The notes under the pieces are model-generated. The model was not told the DNA's origin. It was given only the letters and a program-made list of their open reading frames with translations, and did not search any database. A stretch of 64,000 bases of DNA from positions 169,504-233,503 of the forward strand of contig NBBL01000004.1 of assembly GCA_002892395.1 (NCBI GenBank), written 5' to 3'. Positions 23,894 through 31,792 of the stretch are shown here, piece after piece. Within the stretch, counting starts at the first letter, position 1; every line of letters starts with the position of its first letter. Both the position numbers and the translations under genes were made by a program. The stretch is from Lachnospiraceae bacterium. Its GTDB lineage: Bacteria > Bacillota > Clostridia > Lachnospirales > Lachnospiraceae.

Positions 23894-24889
23894 TTATTTT
23901 GCATTGCTGGCATCAATAATATACGGTGCAATCAGAATGGTTGCATCAGGCGTTCCACCATCAAGATATGTCTTGATAGCTTCCATTGTGGACTTTCCAA
24001 TTGCAGCCGGATCCTGTGCTACATCAGCAACCCAGTTTCCGCCTTTCTTAATTTCCGCAATACCTTCAGGATTTCCATCATATCCAATAATCTTGGTATC
24101 TGCACCTGCGGCTGTAATAGATGATAGAGCACCAGTTGCAGCCGGATCACCTACACAGAACACAACATCAATATTTTCGTGCTTCAGCAACATATTTTGC
24201 ATAACATCTGCAGCTTTCTGCTGATCACCAGAGTAGTTCTGAATGTCAACAACTTCGATATCAGGGGCGTTCGCTTTAAGACAATCTGTGAAACCTGTCT
24301 CACGATCAACGCAACTCTCAATCTCAGAATATGTAATAACAGCAGCTGTTCCGGTCTTATCTGTCAGAATATTATCGATTACATACTGTGCCGCAAGCTC
24401 GCCACCCTTCTTATTATCGGTAGCTACGTGGCAAACCGGCGTACCATCAGAAGCTATATCCATTGTGAATACTGGGATACCAGCCTTATCAGCAAGATCA
24501 ATCATGGACTTAGAACCTGCTGAATTGGTCGGTGCGATTACAATTGCGTCAACACCTTTGGTGATAAAATCCTGCACCTCACTAAGCTGCTTATTGGCAT
24601 CACCCGCTGCATCCTGAACATCCAATGTCCAACCATATTCATCAGCTGTCTTTTCCATAGAAGTCTGGATATTGTTGTAGAATACGTGCGTGCTATTCAG
24701 TAAGCTGACACCGATCGTCCTAGGTTCACCATTTATATCCTCAGTTGCTGCTTTTGTCTTACCTGTGGCTTCAGTTTCTGCCTTTGTCTCAGCTGCTGTG
24801 GTTGTTGCAGAACCTGACGAACCTGATGAACAGCCAGCGAGGGATGCTGCCATTGTCAACGCCATCATCATTGCTACTACTTTTCTCAT
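23894..24889 (-). CDS. Sugar ABC transporter substrate-binding lipoprotein (RbsB-like)
   Basis: 331-aa periplasmic-binding-protein-like lipoprotein anchored outside the membrane. The lipobox is in the stretch AASLAGCSSG near residue 18-20, followed by a Thr/Ala/Glu linker. The body has the family's GVSLLNSTHVFYN start and DAIVIAPTNSAGSK. Start ATG follows AAAGGAGGAAACATT. The ligand is not determinable from sequence; the operon argues for a ketose or polyol. Confidence 0.94.
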   Translation of the reverse strand: MRKVVAMMMALTMAASLAGCSSGSSGSATTTAAETKAETEATGKTKAATEDINGEPRTIGVSLLNSTHVFYNNIQTSMEKTADEYGWTLDVQDAAGDANKQLSEVQDFITKGVDAIVIAPTNSAGSKSMIDLADKAGIPVFTMDIASDGTPVCHVATDNKKGGELAAQYVIDNILTDKTGTAAVITYSEIESCVDRETGFTDCLKANAPDIEVVDIQNYSGDQQKAADVMQNMLLKHENIDVVFCVGDPAATGALSSITAAGADTKIIGYDGNPEGIAEIKKGGNWVADVAQDPAAIGKSTMEAIKTYLDGGTPDATILIAPYIIDASNAK

Positions 24890-24959
24890 AATGTTTCCTC
24901 CTTTGGAAAATATGAAGTTTATTCCTTCCATAAATAAATATGGATTAGGTTTTTATTGA

Positions 24960-25814
24960 TTAAGCCTTGCCAACACAATTCAGCACTTCCATTTTATGCA
25001 GCACAAGTGCCTTAACACGATCTCTTCCAACCTTATTATATTTCTTAGGATCATATACATCTGGATCTTCGCTAAGATATTCCTTAACCCCTTTGGAAAA
25101 TGCATCTCTGAGCTCAGTTGCAAAATTAACCTTACAGATACCTAATCCTGTTGCTTTCTTAACATCCTCATCCGGAATACCAGAAGCACCATGCAAGACG
25201 ATTGGCACACTAACAAGATTTCTGGTCTTCTCCAGAATATCAAAACGCAGCTCTGGAACTCCTTTATAAAATCCATGTGAATTACCTATACCAACTGCCA
25301 GAATATCCACTCCAGTACGCTCAGCATATTCCTTAGCTTCTTCTGGATCTGTATAAGATTTTTCGGTGTCCTTCACCTCATGCGTGTCTTCTTTACCACC
25401 GACTGTACCAAGTTCTCCTTCTACCGGAACTCCCATTGCATGAGCCATTTCAACTGTTTTGACTGTCACGGCAACATTTTCCTCGAAAGGAAGTTTGGAA
25501 CCATCGATCATGATAGAGGTATATCCGGAACGTAGCGCCCTCGCTGCAAGTTCATAACTGTTTCCATGGTCCAGATGTAATGCAACCGGTACGCTGGATT
25601 TTTTAGCTACTGCCGATACCATTCCATAAAACATATCTGTATCTGCATACTTTAAAGTTCCGGGCGTTGTCTGAATAATCACCGGTGCTTTAACCTCTTC
25701 TGCAGCCGCAATGATAGCCTGTACCATCTCCATATTCTCTACGTTGAAGGCGCCAACAGCATATCCTTCCTTCTGTGCTTTTAAGAGCATTTCTTTTGTT
25801 GTAACAAGTGACAT
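24960..25814 (-). CDS. Class II fructose/tagatose-bisphosphate aldolase family protein
   Basis: 284-aa zinc aldolase. Zinc-ligand regions LHLDHG and LHGASGI are present, as are EGELGTVGGKEDTHEV and the phosphate-binding GICKVNFATEL. Length and sequence resemble GatY/KbaY/FbaA-type enzymes. In the operon it would split a ketose bisphosphate into DHAP and an aldehyde. AAAGGAGG before the ATG. It lies between the importer genes and the fused kinase gene, all co-directional. Confidence 0.92.
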   Translation of the reverse strand: MSLVTTKEMLLKAQKEGYAVGAFNVENMEMVQAIIAAAEEVKAPVIIQTTPGTLKYADTDMFYGMVSAVAKKSSVPVALHLDHGNSYELAARALRSGYTSIMIDGSKLPFEENVAVTVKTVEMAHAMGVPVEGELGTVGGKEDTHEVKDTEKSYTDPEEAKEYAERTGVDILAVGIGNSHGFYKGVPELRFDILEKTRNLVSVPIVLHGASGIPDEDVKKATGLGICKVNFATELRDAFSKGVKEYLSEDPDVYDPKKYNKVGRDRVKALVLHKMEVLNCVGKA

Positions 25815-25878
25815 ATGTTATCCTCCTTTGCTTACGATCATAAAATTAACAGGCCTTCATAACGTTAAATTAGTAAAT

Positions 25879-27465
25879 CTACAAGTCAAGCTTCCGAATT
25901 ACTACCTTCTGCAGCATTGCCTCCATATCCTGTTTTTCACATAACTCTGTACCTGGATGTAACAATGAACCTGTTGCGCAGGCAATTGCATGTGCAAATA
26001 AATCTCTTTCTCCAAGTTTTTGGGATAATCCATAACAGAAACCCGCTACCATAGAGTCACCCGCTCCCTGCACGCCTTTTACATCCACATGAATAGGATC
26101 TGCTTCATAAACAGCACTTGCAGTAACATAAAGCGCACCTTTGCTTCCTCTTGAAACACAAACAGACGAAACTCCTTCGTCAATCGCCATTCTTGCAACC
26201 TTTACAATATCTGCTTTATTTTTTAATTCCACACCATACGTTGCCGCAAGCTCCGCCTCATTAGGCTTAATTAAATATGGATGCGCCTTGATTCCCTTGT
26301 ATAGAAGCTCTCCTGATGCATCTAATATAGTGCAGACATTTCTCTTTGCAGCTTCTTCAATAATTCTTGCATATATGTCAGTCGGAACCCCGGGTGGAAC
26401 TGAACCATCAACAACAATTACTTCTGCGTTATCAAATGTTACATAAAGCTTCTCCAAATATTCATCAATTGCTTTCTCAGAAACCATTCCTCCCCGATCA
26501 TTAAATTCACTCATAACTGATGTAGAGGTATCAAAAATCTTGACATTGACACGGAGACTTCCTTCTACAGATTCCAATACATAAGGGCAATCGATCTGCT
26601 CGAAGAAATCTACCAGTTTGGTGTGATCATTAATATAATCAAATCCTGTTGCCAATGTCGGAACACTCAGATGTTTCAAAACAAGATTGACATTAATTCC
26701 TTTGCCAGAAATATCTTCACGTGTCGTTAATACTTTATTTGTTCCTCCATATAAGAACTTTTCGATTTCAATTGTTCGATCAATACAAGGATTGAGCGTG
26801 ACTGTTACAACTTTCTTCGGTTTGCCAACCTCATGGATCCATTCATTCATGGAGCGAAAAATAATATAGATAGAGGTAGCTCCTGCGTCCTGAAGTCCAA
26901 TTGCTTTTTCTCCAAAATACTTAGCCCTTCCAAACCGTGCCTTAAGAGTCTTAGTGAGCTCCATTCCTTTTCTGGCACTCTCTGCAGCGCTTGCAAATCC
27001 TTCTGCAAAGCTCAGATCTTTGCTTGAAGCATCTATCAATGCATGTACTGCCGGCTCAAATGCATCAACCATTGTCTTATCGCCAGCTTTGGCTTTTCCT
27101 CGCTGTTTCAAGGCATCCAAAGATTGAGAAAAAATTTCAGCAAAATCTTTGAGCGTAAATTCCTGTTTAGGCTGTCGTTTCGTTAAACCGCTAATAAAAA
27201 CAGTCCCAAATAAGACACCCGATGCACCACCCATAGTATCCAGTAATGTCATACCAGTCAGCCGAAATACATCATCGCATGAAACAGGCTCATAATTCGC
27301 AAGTGCTTTCAGAACTTGAGAAAAACCCAACTTCATCCCTGTTCCATGATCACCATCTCCAATTTTAAGATCAATTTCAGTTAAATATGGCTCACTCTCA
27401 ACGATTTTCTGTGCAACATATAGAATCGCTGATTTTAATTGTTCTTTATTCAGCTGATCTATCAT
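25879..27465 (-). CDS. DhaL-PfkB fusion: DHA-kinase L domain joined to 1-phosphofructokinase-like kinase
   Basis: 528-aa protein. Residues about 1-205 form a complete DhaL domain: Mg-binding Asp32, Asp37, Asp39 (KIGDGDHGTGM), MGGASGVLFGT, AGDKTMVDAF and LQDAGATS. From about residue 218 a PfkB kinase of the FruK/LacC type follows: TLNPCIDRTIEI, SGKGINVNL and the catalytic GAGDSMVAG. The ATG with AAAGGAGAGG is preferred; the DhaK-like gene overlaps it by 20 bp. I know DhaL as a partner of DhaK, and FruK/LacC as ketose-phosphate kinases; joining both in one chain is unusual and suggests consecutive phosphorylation steps. Confidence 0.93.
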   Translation of the reverse strand: MIDQLNKEQLKSAILYVAQKIVESEPYLTEIDLKIGDGDHGTGMKLGFSQVLKALANYEPVSCDDVFRLTGMTLLDTMGGASGVLFGTVFISGLTKRQPKQEFTLKDFAEIFSQSLDALKQRGKAKAGDKTMVDAFEPAVHALIDASSKDLSFAEGFASAAESARKGMELTKTLKARFGRAKYFGEKAIGLQDAGATSIYIIFRSMNEWIHEVGKPKKVVTVTLNPCIDRTIEIEKFLYGGTNKVLTTREDISGKGINVNLVLKHLSVPTLATGFDYINDHTKLVDFFEQIDCPYVLESVEGSLRVNVKIFDTSTSVMSEFNDRGGMVSEKAIDEYLEKLYVTFDNAEVIVVDGSVPPGVPTDIYARIIEEAAKRNVCTILDASGELLYKGIKAHPYLIKPNEAELAATYGVELKNKADIVKVARMAIDEGVSSVCVSRGSKGALYVTASAVYEADPIHVDVKGVQGAGDSMVAGFCYGLSQKLGERDLFAHAIACATGSLLHPGTELCEKQDMEAMLQKVVIRKLDL

Positions 27466-28465
27466 TATGAACCTCTCCTTTCTGGAACAGTGGTGACCAC
27501 ACAGGTACATCATAATATTCCTTAAATTTTGAATCCATTCGAAGAAGTGTTAATGAAAATCCACCCGCACCTTGTGTGGGAAACAGAGAATTAACATAAC
27601 TATCATATACATGTATATCTCGTTCTTTCAGCAGTTGCATACAGCGACGGAGAAGAATGTAACTTTCAATGGTCGTCGTTGCTTTAAACGGATTTAGAAA
27701 GACAGCAACCTCTTCTCCTGCTTTCAAACCCATATCATCTGCGACCATCGAGAATACATGATCCATAATTTTATCGGCTGAAGTCATTTTAGTACGCTCA
27801 ATCCCCATTTCTCCATTAAAGCCCATGCCATATTCAATCATTCCATCCGAAAGGTCATATGCCTGCTTTCCAGTTTCCAAAACATATGCTGGCGAAGTGG
27901 TAACGCTGGCAGTGTATGTGCTGCAATTCACGATTTCTGCGATTTCCGCCACTTCAGAAAGAGATAATCCTGCTTCAGCTGCTGCTGCCGCAGTTTTAAC
28001 AACCAGAGTCACGCCCGCAATCCCTCTTCGTTCATCTCCCCGATTCTTAGGAGCTGACGTCACATCATCTGAAACATAAATTCGTTTTGTCTGAATTCCT
28101 TCTAACTCAGCAAGTTCGCCAACCAGCTCAAAATTCAAAACATCTCCGGCATGATTCGTCGCAATGCATAAAACGCCTTTATCATGTGGAACTGCTCTGA
28201 TTGCACTGAGAATAGATGTTGCTGCCGGTGCTGCAAATACATTTCCCAATGCACAGGCATCTGCCAGTCCTTCGCCAACGTATCCGATCGGCCAAGGCTC
28301 ATTACCTCCACCAGCTCCAATGACGATAGAAACCCGATCTTTCATGACTTTTTTAATCAGAACCTGTTTATCATTTAATTTCGTGAAATAATCAGGATAA
28401 TTAGCAATATACCCTTCAAGCATCTCCTTGACTTCTTGTTCAGGATTATTCAACAAGCGATTCAT
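27446..28465 (-). CDS. DhaK-like kinase subunit with both active-site His replaced by Asn
   Basis: 339-aa homologue of dihydroxyacetone kinase subunit K. Conserved: the overall K1/K2 layout, Asp108 in NHAGDVLNF, the RRGIAG loop and GGFSLTLL end. Changed: GSGHEP is GGGNEP (Asn55), and the covalent substrate-binding GIHGEPG is GFNGEMG (Asn217). In E. coli DhaK the corresponding residues are His56 and His218, essential for DHA. The protein therefore should bind something other than free DHA, or bind it non-covalently. It overlaps the DhaL-PfkB gene by 20 bp and has AAGGAG before its ATG. Confidence 0.93.
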   Translation of the reverse strand: MNRLLNNPEQEVKEMLEGYIANYPDYFTKLNDKQVLIKKVMKDRVSIVIGAGGGNEPWPIGYVGEGLADACALGNVFAAPAATSILSAIRAVPHDKGVLCIATNHAGDVLNFELVGELAELEGIQTKRIYVSDDVTSAPKNRGDERRGIAGVTLVVKTAAAAAEAGLSLSEVAEIAEIVNCSTYTASVTTSPAYVLETGKQAYDLSDGMIEYGMGFNGEMGIERTKMTSADKIMDHVFSMVADDMGLKAGEEVAVFLNPFKATTTIESYILLRRCMQLLKERDIHVYDSYVNSLFPTQGAGGFSLTLLRMDSKFKEYYDVPVWSPLFQKGEVHNDRSAE

Positions 28466-28486
28466 TCTTTTCTCCTTGTATTTCTT

Positions 28487-28503
28487 TTACAAGCGCTTTA
28501 AAG
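28487..28503 (-). promoter_or_regulatory. Possible cre-like/operator palindrome upstream of the dhaK-like gene
   Basis: The short palindromic core AAGCGCTT in the setting TTACAAGCGCTTTAAA partly matches catabolite-responsive elements. It lies in the 56-bp gap between the regulator and the dhaK-like gene. Only a tentative call. Confidence 0.3.
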
Positions 28504-28521
28504 CTCCTGGTAACATAGGAT

Positions 28522-29427
28522 TTATTTATTAATATGTTCTGATTCGATTTCCTTGGAAAAGGTCTTGAAATATGCCACATTTCTTTTTTCATTTTCCCTT
28601 GCAACCAGCATATAAAGGCAATCGATTAAAACCAACTGTGCAGCATTTTCACTGGATGGATCATAGAGTTTCCCTGAATTATCTGCACTATAATCATATG
28701 CACTATATAATAAATCCTCTGCACTCAGAGATAATGGAGATCCCTTGACGCTTGTAATTCCCACGGTATGCACATTTCTTTTTTTTGCACGTCTAACACC
28801 CTCAACAATTGACTTACTCTTGCCAAAATTACTGATTGCGATTAAAACATCATCCTCCTCCATAATAGAGGTAATATTCACAATTTCATGAGAGTCACTA
28901 AATATAAAAATTGGATAGCCAATACGGTAAAGTCGTGAAAACAGGGCTTCCGCAGTTAATTTGGATCTTCCTACTGCAATTACCACAATGCGCCTTGCCT
29001 TATCCAGTAAATTTGCTATTTTTTCTACCTGACTGACGTCAACCATATTCCAGGTTTCTTCAATTTCATGAATACTTTTTGAAAATATAACTTTGCATAT
29101 ATCGTGTGCGGTACCGCTGATCGCTTCTCCATTATAGGAAAGCATCCCATCCTCTGTGAATTTCTGCTCCTGCTGTCTCTTCTGCTCCATCAGCATCTTA
29201 AATCGAAATTCGTCAAAATCTCGACAGCCAAGAAGTCTCACAAATCTACTGACAGAAGCAGTACTTACATTACTCTGATTGGCCAATTCCCCAGCTGTTA
29301 TATAAACATCATACTGATCAGAAGATACGATATAGTCTGCTATTCTCTGCATCGCTTCATTCATCTGCGTATAATGACTTTTTATCTCAAGTAAAACAGA
29401 TGAATTGTTATTATGATTGGTCTTCAC
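28522..29427 (-). CDS. RpiR/MurR family transcriptional regulator
   Basis: About 301 aa: an N-terminal HTH_6 domain (QSNVSTASVSRFVRLLG within residues 35-75) and a C-terminal SIS sugar-phosphate-binding domain (VVIAVGRSKLTAEA, ISNFGKSKSIVEGV). I chose a GTG start because TAGGAG lies 7 bp upstream and the N-terminus then matches the family; ATG codons further upstream (to 29496) lack ribosome sites. It is the first gene of the sugar operon and likely senses a phosphosugar intermediate. Confidence 0.9.
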   Translation of the reverse strand: MKTNHNNNSSVLLEIKSHYTQMNEAMQRIADYIVSSDQYDVYITAGELANQSNVSTASVSRFVRLLGCRDFDEFRFKMLMEQKRQQEQKFTEDGMLSYNGEAISGTAHDICKVIFSKSIHEIEETWNMVDVSQVEKIANLLDKARRIVVIAVGRSKLTAEALFSRLYRIGYPIFIFSDSHEIVNITSIMEEDDVLIAISNFGKSKSIVEGVRRAKKRNVHTVGITSVKGSPLSLSAEDLLYSAYDYSADNSGKLYDPSSENAAQLVLIDCLYMLVARENEKRNVAYFKTFSKEIESEHINK

Positions 29428-29811
29428 TTGCTCACTCCTAGAACAATTTATGAATTCTTGTTTCATAAAATTAAGTTTTATGTTTTTTCGTTTCATCTAT
29501 CACAGAGTTTATCTTTTCCTAGTAAAATTGTCAACGTAAACCCACTATATATCTGGCCCTTTCGTATATTTTCGTTATATTTGCAAAAAACAGTTTTTCT
29601 TTTTTATCAATTTTTACTCGCTATATTTGGACACAGGATGAAATGTAACCCGAGAGTCCCGTTTGGTAAGTGAAAGGCGGTGTTCAGACCAGATTTCTGC
29701 ATGCCAAACAGAGATGGAATTACGCTCAAAACTTTTTGTATACGGAGATTCCATCCCTGGTTTCAATCGTTCAGTTGTGTTCTTCCTCTGGCGGCCGTGC
29801 ATGAATGATGG

Positions 29812-30100
29812 TTACTTCTTGAGAAGTTTAGGCTTCAGGATGATGTTCTCTGCTGTAACCTTTGAACATCCCAGTTTCTTGAGCACCTCTTCTCCGTAGA
29901 TGAAGTGACTGCCCATTCCTTGCGAGAGGGGTGATGATAGCATTGATTCTTCCAATCGTATCTTCGTCCGTTAGTATACCTGTGCGGGCTTCCGAGACAG
30001 CCTTTTCAGCAATGAGATAGACATTCCAGCCCATCTCATTTTGTAAGGAAGAATCCATACCCTTCTTCCTGTGCATGTAACGATTGGTATTCAACTTCAT
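29812..30100 (-). pseudogene. Frameshifted remnant, possibly of an IS30-type transposase
   Basis: The first frame gives MKLNTNRYMHRKKGMDSSLQ and continues to RINAIITPLARNGQ; similarity-like sequence then resumes in another frame as HFIYGEEVLKKLGCSKVTAE up to a stop. The ITPLARNGQS pattern plus a GCSK helix recall N-terminal parts of IS30-type transposases, but I am not sure. The catalytic part is absent. The rest of the gap from the regulator to here holds no gene I can support. Confidence 0.35.
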
Positions 30101-30140
30101 CTAAGGTCTTGGGTGTGAAATCTCAGTTTACAATTGAGGT

Positions 30141-30176
30141 AAAAACCGGAAACCAATTGTTTATACGGGTTCCCGG
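30141..30176 (-). terminator. Terminator downstream of the tRNA-Arg 3' half
   Basis: 9-bp stem CCGGGAACC/GGTTTCCGG with one G-T pair and a 13-nt loop, followed on the minus strand by TTTTT. It lies 11 bp past the CCA of the tRNA fragment, as expected for an original single-tRNA transcript. Confidence 0.8.
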
Positions 30177-30186
30177 CGTTGTCGTC

Positions 30187-30227
30187 TGGCGACCCTGGGC
30201 GGATTCGAACCGCCGGTCTTTCGCTTA
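30187..30227 (-). tRNA. 3' half of a tRNA-Arg gene (left attachment site)
   Basis: The sequence reads TAAGCGAAAG, then a perfect T-arm (GGCGG TTCGAAT CCGCC), acceptor strand CAGGGTC, a G and an encoded CCA. The D-arm and 5' acceptor strand are missing; upstream sequence diverges at the anticodon loop. This is what remains at one end of an element integrated in a tRNA gene. The anticodon stem TTCGC needed to complete it occurs in the tRNA-Arg-like copy at 45.6 kb. Confidence 0.75.
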
Positions 30228-30654
30228 ATCTTAGTTTTTTCTAAGAACGGGAAAAGGATCGATGTCGAATCCAAGTCTTTCTTGGCAGACCTTAGTGAGA
30301 GAAGATCACGAGTATTCTGTGGTCAGCTGCCGCATTTCCGGATCAGTCGGTCCCGGAAGCATCTGATGGCTCCGAGATACGGAAATTCATCTCCTTTGCA
30401 GCTGTTTTAACCGGATTTCACCGCATTTTCATGGCATCTCAGCATGAAACTGATATTTTTTGTCCGGCATAAGTCTCAGTGTAAGTCCATCACCGAAAAA
30501 TGGACTTCTACTCAGGGTTTTGCTGAACAAAAACATAGCGGGCAGTCGCTTCCGGAAAAAGAGCAGCTGTCCGCTATGTATGATTTGATGATGTCGAATT
30601 ATCCTGATCAGCAAGTGCTGTCCTACTGTCTGCTTATCGTATTTGCAGGATCCG

Positions 30655-30950
30655 CTTTCAAAAATTCCGGATCGCACGGCCTTTTTCTGCTTCTCGATCT
30701 TGGAGCGGTCCAGCTCTGTGATCTTATGCTTGATCTGCTTGATGGCCGCTGTCTGGTCCACCGACTGAATGTACATGGTGACAATCTGGCTGGACTCCAT
30801 CTCCAGGAAATCCTTCAGCACCTGGTCGCTGAGGTCGGAGGCCGTGATCTGCAGGTAAGACATGGAGCCGTACTGCCTCCCATCTGAAAGGATCCGGCTT
30901 TTCGGGAAGGCAAAGCAGGTCGGTGCAATGAAATCCTTCACCCACATTCC
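30655..30950 (-). pseudogene. virB4/traE fragment (conjugation ATPase)
   Basis: About 97 codons reading VKDFIAPTCFAFPKSRILSD, then QYGSMSYLQITASDL and the MESSQIVTMYIQSVDQTAAI segment, characteristic of the region N-terminal to the ATPase core of VirB4-type proteins in clostridial ICEs. The Walker-containing part and the start are gone. It is fused by deletion to the truncated prgI gene; after KAVRSGI the frame runs into unrelated sequence. Confidence 0.8.
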
Positions 30951-31111
30951 GTGGCAAGACTGATGTTTCCGGTGCGCTTCAGCACGAAAAACAGCGGGAC
31001 ACCGACCAGCGCCCCCGCGCCAAAGCAGACCAGATGCCTCCTGGTCAGGTTCATAAGGATATTGGTTTTCACCCTGGACAGGTCTCTTGGTACCGAAATA
31101 TATGCGGCCAT
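30938..31111 (-). pseudogene. Truncated prgI-like gene
   Basis: ATG with GAGGTGATAATA upstream; the product begins MAAYISVPRDLSRVKTNILM and continues with the GAGALVGVPLFFVLK membrane segment of PrgI-family proteins (type IV secretion inner-membrane component). After about 50 residues a deletion joins it out of frame to the virB4 fragment. Normal length is above 100 aa. Confidence 0.82.
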
Positions 31112-31147
31112 TATTATCACCTCGATTCTGAATAATTCCTAACAGGC

Positions 31148-31589
31148 TCAATGCGCGGCGAACGCGCTCTTGAACAGAGAGCCGGTCTTGAACAGTGTAA
31201 AGCACAGCAGCACCGTGTATCCCGGCACGCCCCAGATGCTCATAACATGTCATCGGAGAAGACAATGCTCCGGATCAGCACCGCGTAAATGCCGACGCAA
31301 ATCATGATGGGAAAGCCCTGGAAGCCTAAGGCAAACAGGGATAGTAGATCCTTCTGTCCGGTATGGCTCTGCTCGCGGTTGTCGAAGGTTGCAAAGGGGA
31401 TCGGTGCCAGCTCCATTTCCTCCCGCGTGGCCTGCATCGAGGCCAGTGCCGCATCATCAATGGGCTGCTCCGGATAAGGCCGCCGCTCTGCGAAATGACA
31501 TACTGCGCCACATCAAAGACAGCCACCATGATGCCGTTGACAAGCATCCCCTGCATCCATGTGCCAATCTGCTGGAGTACGGCTTCCAA
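31148..31589 (-). pseudogene. Broken virB6/trbL-like gene
   Basis: A TTG start behind AAAGGAGC gives the N-terminus of a VirB6-like protein (VLQQIGTWMQGMLVNGIM). Only the first 40 residues and the last 80 or so remain, in different frames: LFALGFQGFPIMICVGIYAV, then after another shift GYTVLLCFTLFKTGSLFKSA and a stop. Normal proteins are about 280 aa with several membrane helices. Confidence 0.8.
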
Positions 31590-31668
31590 AAGCTATGCTC
31601 CTTTCTGCAGTACTTCGACTGCATTGTTGAGAAAAAGCTATCATTAATCACTGATTTTGCCCTTATCC

Positions 31669-31697
31669 TTGAATTTCCTTCACTTTTCTGTTACTAT
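31669..31697 (+). promoter_or_regulatory. Promoter of small RNA/abi locus
   Basis: TTGAAT -35, 17-bp spacer, TACTAT -10. A start 6-8 bp downstream gives an RNA ending at the terminator before the abi gene. Confidence 0.6.
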
Positions 31698-31702
31698 CTA
31701 CT

Positions 31703-31769
31703 CAACAGAGTTGCCCGAGGTAATGTGTGTCGGGAAGCAGGCTGAATCCCTTGGTTCAGCCTTTTATTT
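31703..31769 (+). ncRNA. Small terminator-ended RNA upstream of the Abi gene (abiF-RNA-like)
   Basis: About 65 nt: a hairpin with CCCGA/TCGGG stem and 11-nt loop, a 4-nt spacer, and an intrinsic terminator AGGCTGAA/TTCAGCCT followed by TTTATTTT. A promoter sits right before it and the abi ATG 24 bp after it. I recall structured RNAs upstream of AbiF-type HEPN genes (the abiF RNA motif), proposed as RNA antitoxins; this element fits that layout but its match to the motif is not verified. Confidence 0.55.
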
Positions 31770-31792
31770 TACTTGTGAATTGGGAAACGGAC

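Noticed and set aside
30444..30887. A plus-strand 147-codon gene
   Set aside because: The second half is antisense to the virB4 fragment; the first 70 codons have no recognisable family and no ribosome site, so I do not call it.
30429..31265. A single 278-codon gene
   Set aside because: It is a chance fusion: its first part reads prgI and virB6 in the wrong frame, the middle is a virB4 fragment and the end is unrelated.
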